A stretch of DNA of 64,000 nt, taken from contig JAQFVV010000018.1 of the NCBI GenBank assembly GCA_028023455.1, forward strand, positions 10,562,771 to 10,626,770. Direction: 5' to 3'. A program made the translations under genes and the position numbers. The notes beneath the pieces were generated by a model, which saw nothing but the letters and a program-made list of their open reading frames with translations, did not search any database and was not told the origin of the DNA. Positions 24,596 to 34,409 of the stretch are shown one piece after another (the stretch's first letter is position 1; every line of letters starts with the position of its first letter). This stretch comes from Epiperipatus broadwayi (taxonomy: Eukaryota > Onychophora > Udeonychophora > Euonychophora > Peripatidae).

Positions 24596-25014
24596 CTGAA
24601 AAAGAAAAAAAATCTACTTCAGTATATATAACTTGAATATAATGAATAAATTCATGATTATAAAACATTTTGCAACAAAAAGATAAATACATTTTAGCTA
24701 AATAAGCATATTATAGATTTAAAGCACTTTTTTAAAAAAAAAAAAATTCAAATTAACAAATCAAATATGCCAGAATTTTTTGACAGAATCTGCAACTATA
24801 AAATTTATTACAATTTTACTTTAAAACTTCATTCCCATATGGAGGTAATTGCTTTTTCTGAACTTGTCAAAGAATTAAATAATGTTTTCATTGAAACTCT
24901 ATCACGGATTTCATTATGCTATTGCTGCATTTAACAAGTAAAAGATAGAGGTTTTCATAGTGATATAACCATCTCATCTAAGTGAGTTTTATGCAGAAAT
25001 ATTCTATCAAATTT

Positions 25015-25440
25015 ATTGGATAAAAGTGAGATGTGGACTTCCTATTAATATAACATAATGTATTTAGATTTTTTTTTTTAAAGATGTTCTGTAAAATTTT
25101 AGCAATGTGATGGCAAGATCATAAGATCTATCAGTATATTCTTCAGATTGTTAGATATGATGCTAATGATTTTATTATTGCAAAGACTCATCTTCATAGG
25201 ATTAGGCATGTGAACCAAATGAATAACAGACTTTCTAAAAAGTGAACTAGAGCATGATTTTTTCAGAAAACTAATCCTTGTTTATAGAAACATCTCAAAG
25301 GCATTCTAAAGAGATGCAATATTAATTGCTTTTAATGAGAGGAAGTGACTATGATAGAATGCAGTGAAAAGCTAGAATTAAGCAAGGTGTTGAACTTTTT
25401 CAAACATAAAAGTTTGATGCAGAAGTTAAAAGACTGTATT
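25015..25440 (+). mobile_element. LINE relic, CFDP2-like ORF 3' region
   Basis: Broken plus-strand frames contain ANDFIIAKTHLHRIRHVNQM, matching the pattern I..RRLRWxGHVxRM downstream of the RT in many non-LTR elements. KHLKGILKRCNIN and ECSEKLELSKVLNFFKH follow, as in YKDxLKxxLKxCxI...WExLAxDRxxWR. Several stops interrupt it. It lies upstream of the TRIM2/3 exon in the same orientation as the 7.2 kb relic. Confidence 0.55.
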
Positions 25441-25502
25441 AAATGATATCAAATAAATAAACTAAAGAACAAAGATATAATATACGTGTTTGTGTTTAAC
25501 AA

Positions 25503-25620
25503 AGTGATTTGTAGAATCATCAAAACTTTAACTTTTTGTTCTTTTTCTTTTGTTCTTTAGTGATTTGTAGAATCATCAAAACTTTAAATAACTTTTTGTT
25601 CTTTTTCTTTTGTTCTTTAG
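25503..25620. repeat. tandem duplication of about 58 bp
   Basis: TGATTTGTAGAATCATCAAA followed by a pyrimidine-rich stretch ending TTTTGTTCTTTAG is repeated twice back to back. The second copy has an extra ATA. The near identity indicates a recent slippage event. Confidence 0.8.
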
Positions 25621-26384
25621 GAGTTAGAATTCCCATATTAAAGTTAATTATGATTGAAATTTGAACAATGGGATAATATTCAAATTTTAATTTACTGATA
25701 TTGTCTTTTATTTATATTTGGCTACAATTCCATTTTTTTTTTAAAAATCATCCCCTTTTTTCCAAAAAAGAAAAAGTTGATTAACTCTTGGGTTGTACCT
25801 TTTAAACTTTTTTTTGTTGTTGTTGATACATTAACATTCTTATAATGGACAATGAAGTATTCATTATAAGAGAATAAATATATAATCTAGTGAATGTATA
25901 TTGTAAGTATTAAAAAAAGTGCACTTACATAACAATATTTTTTGTATACAAATTTCAAAACTACTGTTTTAAGTCACATTATTCAATTAATCTTTTTTGT
26001 TTATGAATACTTAAAAAAAAATAGAGAAACTGCAAAATACTGCAATAAAATATTTTCATTTCCTTTAAAAATTGTTTTAGTATTGTAAAATTACTTATCT
26101 AAAAGCACATAAAGATAATTAAGGAATAAAGTACTATTCTTCTCCAAATGGTGACAATTCATCAGCATTATTAATAAATTCACTGTTGTTTGACTCTTTC
26201 ATAACATGATTTATACTAGCTTCTTAATAACCAGAACTGTTTCATAAACTTTAACAAACTCTTCAAATCATCTTTAAAATCAAAAGTCATTTTAATAAAT
26301 TTCATTATGATCAGGGATTTTTATTATTTTATTTTAATAGATTCTGTAAATAAACATTTGAACATAATCCAGTAATATGAATAG

Positions 26385-26490
26385 GGGTCAAGCGTTGGTG
26401 GCCTAGCGGTTAGCATAGCTGCCTTCCAAGCAGCTGGCTGGGGTTCGCTTCCCGATCAATGCATTTGACATATATTTAAAAAAAAAAAAA
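26385..26490 (+). mobile_element. tRNA-Gly(TCC)-derived retroposon with poly-A and target duplication
   Basis: Positions 26392-26463 are a 72-base tRNA-Gly-like sequence. The A box, the anticodon arm GCTGC-CTTCCAA-GCAGC with anticodon TCC, and the T loop TTCGCTT are all visible. A mismatched acceptor stem and an A-rich tail suggest a retroposed copy rather than a working gene. The 5' flank GTCAA and 3' flank TTGAC are complementary. After a poly-A at 26478-26490 the sequence AATATGAATAG repeats the sequence before the element (26374-26384), a target-site duplication. Confidence 0.8.
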
Positions 26491-26500
26491 ATATGAATAG

Positions 26501-29500
26501 AATTCATAATATTGTTGCTCTGCCAGAAAAAGTCAGAATTTGTTTTAACATATTGTCATTAATAATAAATTTTAATTTTAAAATAGTAATTATTTCCTTT
26601 TGTTGTTCAAAAATGACTTTGCTCTCTTTTGCATCATTCAATAATAATTAGATTTGAAAAATTACTATTTTTTTTAACAGTAAATAAATATTATTTGAAT
26701 AACATAGTTTTTTTAATTATCAGTTATATAAACATTATGTTATATCTTATTGCTAATAAGGTTTTTGGATTGATTCTCAACTAATAAGTTAAAAAAATAC
26801 CTCTTTGGTTAATATTTGAATGTCATAACTGCCAAGTAAATAATTTTTTGATTACTTTTGCTCACTGCTAAGCCTATTATTTTATTCAACAGTAGGATGG
26901 TGTCTGTAAATGAGAATTTAAAAAAAATGTATGTTGTTAAAATAATTTTTATTCTTAGAGAAGACTGTAAGTTTATTAAGCATTACCAAAAAAAAAAAAA
27001 ATATGGATTTTTTTATTATTATTAATTTGTACTATAAAATGGTTGCAGCCCATTTAATTTATTTAGGCTCTAAAAACAGCTCATGTGGGGAAAGATAAAT
27101 AACCTATTTCTTTGACAAAGTGGATCTAAAAAATAAAAATCTTGATCTAAATTAAAAAAATCCACACAGAAAATCATGCACTTCAAAAAAAATGGACAAC
27201 ACATATTTTTTATAGAAAAAAAATAGTAAATTGATGTGACTGATATGTCTGGAAAATATTTTTAGTTATTAAAATCACATTATTAAAAGACAATATTTTT
27301 AAAACATTCTAATTACTACAAAATTATTGGGAAAAAAAGAAATATTAAAATAGAAGACTTAAAAAGGAGCTTCACAAAGTAACTATCATGTTTTATAAAA
27401 AGTATAAACAAATCAGAAAATTCTATGAAAGCAAGTTAGTTTTAAAAAAAAACAGAAAATTCAAAATCATTTTTTAAAGGGAAGTTTATAAAAGACTGCA
27501 TCCTAGCTGTTGCAGAATTACCCTGACCAGAATGTAAAAAAAAAAAAAAAATTGAGAATATAAATGTTATGAACATAGGTACAAAGTGAATTTGAAAAAT
27601 TGTCCTTAAATGTGGAACAGTTATTAATAATAATGATATTACTTTTTTTTTTAATTCATAAAAAAATTATGGCCCTCATTTAAAAAGGAAAAGTTGAAAT
27701 TGATCTGCCACTTGAAAAGATTGCCCAACCTTAATAATTAAAGATCAAATGTGGTAGGATAATTTTTAAATTGTTAATTTTGTATGGACTGCAAATGATA
27801 TTATAAATATCCAAATTGCCCTTGGCAGAAAAACCGGCTTCTGATCTAGAAGAAATTTATCAGAAAGAAGAAATGCTTTTATGAAAGATTTTATTACTAA
27901 ATCAAATATTCCTTGTTCATGATGATGATATAAATAAGCTTTTAAATACATTGGGATGTGAATAGTTTTTCTGAAAATAGAAAATATCAAATAATTATGT
28001 ATTTTTAGAAATGAGTATATCAATGAAAAAAGTCACCCATTCCATTTTAATTTTAAAGGCTATTGATATGTGTGAAGAACATTTCAAGTTTGTTCTTTCT
28101 ATATGACCATATGATGGATGTATCATTGATATATATTTATATATATATTGCACCATCTACAAATAGATGGTCCAAGGATATTGGCATTTAAAATATTTAA
28201 GAGCTAAAAAAAAAAAAGTAAATTTAAAGATCTTTTAAATTAATGCAGTTTTAATTTTTTTTTGTTTGTGTAATTTTTTTTTTTAAACATACAATGAAAG
28301 TTATATTTTTCGTTCATATTTTTTTTAATGTGATTAAAAATAAAAGTTAAAATTGGAAAGAATAAAAGACACACAGATTACTAATCCAGATAAACTAAAG
28401 AAAAGAAAGAATTCCACATGCAGATTTCAATTAGTAAAATCTTTCTAACTCTGATTAAAGATGGCGGAATTATGTTTAAAAAAAAGACTTTATAACTAAA
28501 TTTAAGAAAGAATGTACAAGATTATTATCTTGTAGGTTGATTAAAAAACAAAAGAAAATAGATGCGCAGAGAAGTCTAAAAATGGATCGTGACTATAAAA
28601 GGTCAGAAAAACTTAAAACTGGGCCTTTGTTTTTTCCTTAATTAACAGCTTCCATTAGGTCCGGGATAGAGAAAATATCCTATCCTGGACTACTATATGC
28701 AGGACAAGCATTACTCATATGTTGAAGTGGATCATCATGCAGAGTGGAACCGACACATTAATAAATACCTTTCATCATATAGGTCACTCACAACAAAATG
28801 TCGAGTCTAACCATTAGGACAGGCCAAGAAACTACAAGAATGTTGACAGAGGGAAACTAGTTAACTTCAATGAGCTCTTCAAAACCCATATTACAAAACT
28901 TACTGGTAAATTAAGATTATTCATATTCCGATTGTGATTAAATTAAGCGTTTGCGAATGATCATTCCTATAAGCTTATAGTATTACTACTAATAGAGACA
29001 TTTGCAGTATTCTCATCCAAAGAACTTCCTGGAAGAAACTTAAGTGAACTTTAATTATTAAACTGTTTTAGTTAGTTGATTTAATATCTGAATTAGCATG
29101 CATGTAATCTTTCCAATTAATTAGTAATGTGTTTTTAATATTTTAATTTGTTAGAATAAAAAATATTTATTTTTAATATCAGCTATTCATTGGGTGTTAT
29201 TAATAATAGTTATCAAATTTATTAATGTTAGTTTATTAGGATTTGAGTATAATTTACCATTGCCAATACTTATTATTTATATCCTGGGAATAATATCTAG
29301 AAAATAATATTAGTTATGGTACACTATGATCCAGATTTTTTTAAAATCATTTTCTTTTTTAATTTTCAAGGTACGATGTGATGGATTTCAGCGGATTCTT
29401 ACATGAATCCTGGCACCCTTATAAAAATAAATAAAAAGCTGATTCCACCATTGGCATAAGTCAAAATAATTGGTAGGTCAGTTGATCAGGAAATGTAGCT

Positions 29501-31399
29501 ATGTATTATAGAAATATGAATGAAATATTTGCATTTTCTGTATTTCATAGTTTGATTAACTTTCAGTAAATTTTTGATGAGTAAAAGATGGTCTACCAGA
29601 ATCTATTAAAACATGAAAAACATTATAATGGCACCCAACATGGGGCTTCGAAACAAACCACTACCTGAGATGCAACTTTAAACCCTGATTATACAAATAT
29701 AAAAATATTTTTAATATGACTTAGAAAGAAAAATACAAATTGTGGCTGGTGCAGATTTTAATTCACAGTGTTGACCGGGTAGGCAGATACTGAAGAAGGG
29801 AATAAAGCATAGCTCTGAGTTTTTATATATGCAGTAGATGACATAAGACCATCCTTAAATGCTGTGAGTCTTATAAGAACAGGTTCCTGAGAAATGGGAG
29901 GGTGGACCAAGTGCCATGAGCCAATAAGTCTCAAAAGAATGAGCAATGTTTGTATGTGCTTAGTCTTGGGTTCTTATTGTTAGTTTTACGTTGAGTGTAA
30001 AGGACACAGATGAATGTGCAAATCATTCCTGCCATGTTAGATTTAAAAGTGGGCTTTAAAGCAAAACATATCAGTACACTAATACAATATATATATATTG
30101 AAACATTTTTCTGTCTGACTAGGTCTCTGATACACATATAAAATGCGCGAGTTGATCAAGTTATGCAAAAAAGAAGAAAGTTGTATTTCTATTCCTAAAA
30201 AAAACATAACTATATTTCCTGATCAACTCAGCCTAGAATTGTTACAAATACAATTGCAAGCTGAAACAGTTTTTAATTTATAAATGAGGGTGCCAGAGTC
30301 GATTAGACTCACTGATTCTGCATCAAACATATTGTATCTCGTAAATTAAAAAGAAAAAATGTTTTTTTAAAATTATCGGTATTATAATTTACCGTAATGA
30401 AAATTATTTTCTAAATATTACTATTCCTGGAACTTATTAAACATATTAGCAAAGGTAAATTATATTTTTAAATATCACTAAACTAATATTAATAAATTTA
30501 ATAATTATTATTATTAATAATGTACAAATGAAAAAAGTTGATAAAAGTAAAATCTTTTATTCTAACAAACTAAAAATATTTTTAAATTAAATTACGACTC
30601 AAATAAACTGGAGAGAACACACACCAATTCAGATATGAATACATTAATAAAAAAACAATAGTTTCACAATTAAAAAGTTCTTGGATAAATAAGTCTTTTG
30701 ATCAATAAAATTAAAGTCCATATTGGGGTCCTATTATACATATATTTTTAAGATGGTTTGTCGACAATTTAGTCACAATCGGGAATAATAATGAGTCATA
30801 GCTTGCCAGTAAGTTTAGCAAGAAGGTTGTAGATTACTATGCATAGTTTTTTAGATTAGAATGAGCTGGACCATTGGTTATAAGTTGTTCTTGGTCCTGA
30901 TTCCAAAGGCTAGTCGCGGAAGCTTTTCTGGTGTCTATCTTCAGTAACAATGTCAGCTAAAGCTCCGGTCTACTCGCGCATGAAGAATTATTTCATCATG
31001 AAGTGAATCCAAGACCAACCAAAGGAAAAACAGACAAGCCAAGACACTGATCATACTAGAGGTCCAGTTTTCAGATTTCTGCACATACCTTTTTATCAAA
31101 AATATACGCTGATAATGTCGTACATTCTTTATAAAATTTATGTTACAAAGTTCTCTTCTTTATAATATTTTTCGGCCATCTTTAATTAGCTAAAATATTT
31201 TTCTTTTAGCTTATCTAGATTAGTGATTTGTGTCTTTTGGTCTTTCCAATTTTTACTTTTATTTTTAATTATGTAAAAAAAAATATGAAAGACAATTTTA
31301 ACTTTCACTGTACATTTTTAAAAAAAATAAATTATACTAATAAAAAAAAATCTAAGTTTATTCTTTTTTTTTAGCTTTTACCAAATGCCAATATATTTG
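26501..31399. other. repeat-derived intergenic stretch, no gene seen
   Basis: The stretch is mostly A/T-rich. Points of note: a short hairpin ACCATCTacaaaTAGATGGT at 28151-28168; a GC-richer patch 28640-28900 with no recognisable frame; a primer-binding-site-like TGGCACCCAACATGGGGC at 29629; and a pair of inverted sequences (GTTGATCAGGAAAT near 29475, ATTTCCTGATCAAC near 30215). I cannot assign an element to any of them. Confidence 0.4.
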
Positions 31400-31404
31400 T
31401 ACCA

Positions 31405-31800
31405 TATAAATAAATGGTACAATATATATATATATATATATAAGTTAAATGGATGGTTATATGTAGTTGGATTGTGAACTAATAAGATTAGCAAAAACCT
31501 TGGAAATAAAGAAATGCATATGAATTCTGTATACTTTTGATCATTGTATACCAAGAAAGTGTAGTTACGGCAATAATTTGTATGCAATGAGTAATTTTAT
31601 AGGCAGACCATATGATGGGTGTACCATTAATATATAAGCCAAATGTATGGTTATATATAACTGGATTGTGAGCTAACAAGATTAGCAAAAACCTTGGAAA
31701 TAAATAAATTCATATAAATTCTGAATAGTGTTGATCATTGTATAAAAAAAGTGTAATTAAGGCAATAATTTGTATGCAATAGGTATTTTATAGGCAGATA
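31405..31800. repeat. two-unit tandem repeat, about 200 bp unit
   Basis: Unit 1 (about 31405-31605) and unit 2 (about 31606-31800) share GGTTATAT, TGGATTGTGA, AAGATTAGCAAAAACCTTGG, TTGATCATTGTATA and GCAATAATTTGTATGCAAT in the same order, with some 15% divergence. The phrase gaccatatgatgg followed by atgtatcatt/gtgtaccatt also occurs near 28106, so a dispersed family is likely. Confidence 0.75.
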
Positions 31801-32462
31801 TTTGGAACTCTGGTATCATTCATGCCTATAGGGTTTTTACTACCTTGTTTATAAAAATCCTAGAAATCTGAGTTCTGAATTTTGTATAACTGTCCAACTG
31901 CTAAGATATATTTATAGTATATCTATCATGAAATGACAAATTTAAAGTTTTCCAACTTATTAGTTGTTTTTATTCTCTGAGCATTATAATGAAAATAAAA
32001 ACTCTTTATTTCCTATATTGATTTATTTCTAAACACATAATAATTATTTAATATTTACATTTTCTTTTAAAAAACACATCAATAGATATTTAAAAGCATT
32101 TTCACATCATCATCCCATACAAATTTTTTTAGACAGCAAAATCCTTCTTGATTTTAATCTTTATTCTTTTTGAAAAATTTCTTACAAAAAAAGAAATTAA
32201 TGCTATGATTCTTTATTAACGGGCAGATATAACATTAGAATTGTAATCAAATCTATATTCTGGATTCAAAACAACATCAAGCAGAAATAGATAAAACTTT
32301 TCTAGTAAAACTATTTGTATTTTATGTAAAAGAAATTACAGACAGAATAGGGCATATGGTATTCATCATCAATCAAAAAAAATTGGCAATATATTTTTTA
32401 ATTCAATCACTCTCAAAATAATCGTTACACATGGCCACATACATGTGAAAAAGATAAATGAT

Positions 32463-32516
32463 CTTCAATATATGTATTTAGCACTCATCAGTTGATTCAG
32501 ATCATTATCTGCCACA
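32463..32516 (-). ncRNA. hammerhead ribozyme copy with helix II deletion
   Basis: The minus strand reads GATCTGAATCAA, CTGATGA, GTGC, then directly TAAATACATATATTGAAGATC. The helix II loop and 3' strand are deleted, so it cannot fold. Confidence 0.55.
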
Positions 32517-32928
32517 CACATACATATATAATCAGTGCTCAGTTTATATTAAGATAGCAAATCTTCATATTTAATGGACAGGTTTCAATCTTCTCCACCC
32601 TCCAATCCTTCAGCCATCTATATCATTGAAAATCTAATGATGGAATGATTAAAGTTCTTGTTAATGCCAATATTGTTGTCATACCCATGTTGACTTTAAA
32701 TCACTTCAACTTCTGATATATAGAACTTTAATAGGTCCATTTAAATACAAAGAAGAGGGATATGCAGAATACAGGTTGAATATGTAATATTTAAATATAA
32801 GTATATTGTTTATACTGAACAATGTAATTTAGAAAAAATTTGAACTCAGACTTTCAAATTCCCTATAGCTATCCACTCTATGTTATTCAACCAATACACA
32901 TGACCACATACATGTGAAAAAGATAAAT

Positions 32929-32983
32929 GATCTCCAATATACATATTTTATGTTGAACCAGAACTCATCAGTTGATCCAGATC
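32929..32983 (-). ncRNA. hammerhead ribozyme copy, decayed helix II
   Basis: The minus strand reads GATCTGGATCAA, CTGATGA, GTTCTG-GTT-CAACAT, AAAA, TATGTATA, TTGGAGATC. Helix II has two mismatches and the GAAA box starts with A. Helix I pairs well (GATCT with AGATC, and CAA with TTG). Confidence 0.6.
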
Positions 32984-33483
32984 ATCATCAGTGACACATA
33001 TAATCAGTGTTCAGTTTACATTAAATAGCAAAACTTCATACTTTAATGGACAAATTTCAATCTTATCTATTGCCCAACTCTTCAGCCAACCATATCAAAG
33101 ACCTTGTTGATCCAAATATTGTTGTCATACCCATGTTGATTTTAAGTCACTTTGACCCCTTACTTATATGACTTTAATATATCCATTTGAATAAACAGAA
33201 GAGGAATAGGCAGAGTAAAGGTTGCATATTTAATATTTAAATATAAGTATATTATCTATACTGAACTTAATGTAATTTATAAGCGATTTGAACTCAGACT
33301 TTCAAGCTCCCTACAGCTATCCACTTCATTTTATATAATCAATACACATGAACACATACATGAAAAAAGGTAAATAATCTCCAATATGAATCAGCATTTA
33401 TCAGCCTATCCATTCAAGTATGAAGATTTGCTATCTTAAAATAAATTGGGCACTGATTATATATATATATCTGTGGCAGATGA

Positions 33484-33540
33484 TGATCCAGAGCAACTGA
33501 TGAGTGCTGTTTCAGCATTAAATACATATATTGGAAATCA
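33484..33540 (+). ncRNA. hammerhead ribozyme copy, one core change
   Basis: The order is GATCCAGAGCAA, CTGATGA, helix II GTGCTG-TTT-CAGCAT, TAAA, TACATATA, TTGGAAATC. The only core change is G to T in the GAAA box. Confidence 0.65.
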
Positions 33541-33933
33541 TTTGTCTTTTTCATATGTATGTGGTCATGTGTGTCAGTTGTTTAAAATAGAGTGGATAGC
33601 TATAGGGAGCTTAAAAATATGTATTCAAATTCTTTTAAATTTCAGTATAGACAATATCCTTATATTTAAATATTACAGATTGAGCCTGTACTTTGCCCAT
33701 CCCTTTCTGTGTAATTACATGGAGATATTAAAATCCTTACATGAGGGGTCAGAGTAACTCAAAGCCAACATGGGTACAACAACAATATTGGCATCACTAA
33801 GGGCTTTTTTTCAATGATATGAATAGCTGAAGAGTTGTAGGATGGAGAAGATTGAAGCCTGTCAATTAAAGTATGAAGATTTTCTATCTTAATATAAACT
33901 GAGCACTGATTATACACATGTGTGGCAGATGAT

Positions 33934-33987
33934 GAACTGGACCAACTGATGAGTGCTGTTTTAGCATGAAATATCTATATTAGAGAT
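33934..33987 (+). ncRNA. hammerhead ribozyme, catalytic core intact
   Basis: CTGATGA lies at 33946-33952, helix II is GTGCTG-TTT-TAGCAT (six pairs including two G-U), and GAAA lies at 33968-33971. Helix III is ATA-TC-TAT (three pairs closing a two-base loop). The cleavage triplet is ATA, with the predicted cut after 33979. Helix I is GAACTggaCCAA against TTAGAGATC, with two mismatches. Every nucleotide known to be required for hammerhead catalysis is present. A helix III of three pairs is typical of type I hammerheads in animal repeats, which are thought to cleave best as dimers. Confidence 0.75.
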
Positions 33988-34409
33988 CATTTATCTTTTT
34001 CACATGTATGTAATCATGTGTATTGGTTATTTATAAGATGGAATGGATAGCTGTAGGAGCTTAAAAGTCTGAGTTTAATATATATATATATTAGATTTAT
34101 AGAGAATTATATACAAGTAGTGGAGAATTAATTAGGATATGAGCTGTGCTATTAAATTTAAACTATTTTTATGAGTAAGTGTTTGATTGGATAGCCGATT
34201 AATTATATATACAATTTAAAGTGAGGAAACTATATGGTTAATGAAAATTATTGAATATTAAAGCAAAGATCATATCCTAATTTTTTCAGTGGTAGAAGTA
34301 AGATTATTAAGTTCATTGTGGCTGCATATATATCTGGAGGTGTGAGGATTTGATTTCTAATTTTAATTTTATTTATTTTTTTGTAGAAATCCAAGGAACC
34401 AAAAATTAA

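Larger units (their letters stand above)
32427..34085. repeat. hammerhead repeat cluster 3 (largest: tandem arms diverging from a centre)
   Basis: From 32427 to about 33412 two and a fraction units run in minus orientation. From about 33413 to 34085 two units run in plus orientation. Adjacent ribozyme boxes are 480 bases apart on the left arm and 449 on the right. Each unit has the B-box-like GTTCAAAT-type sequence and the conserved blocks TTTTTCACATGTATGTGGTC and AACATGGGTATGACAACAAT in plus sense. Four ribozyme copies are listed separately, and a fifth, at about 33384, is truncated by the flip. Confidence 0.85.

Noticed and set aside
33446-33757. 103-codon open frame
   Set aside because: It lies entirely within a hammerhead repeat unit, and the same peptide pieces appear from other copies (20841-21065, 3987-4244), so it is a by-product of the repeat.
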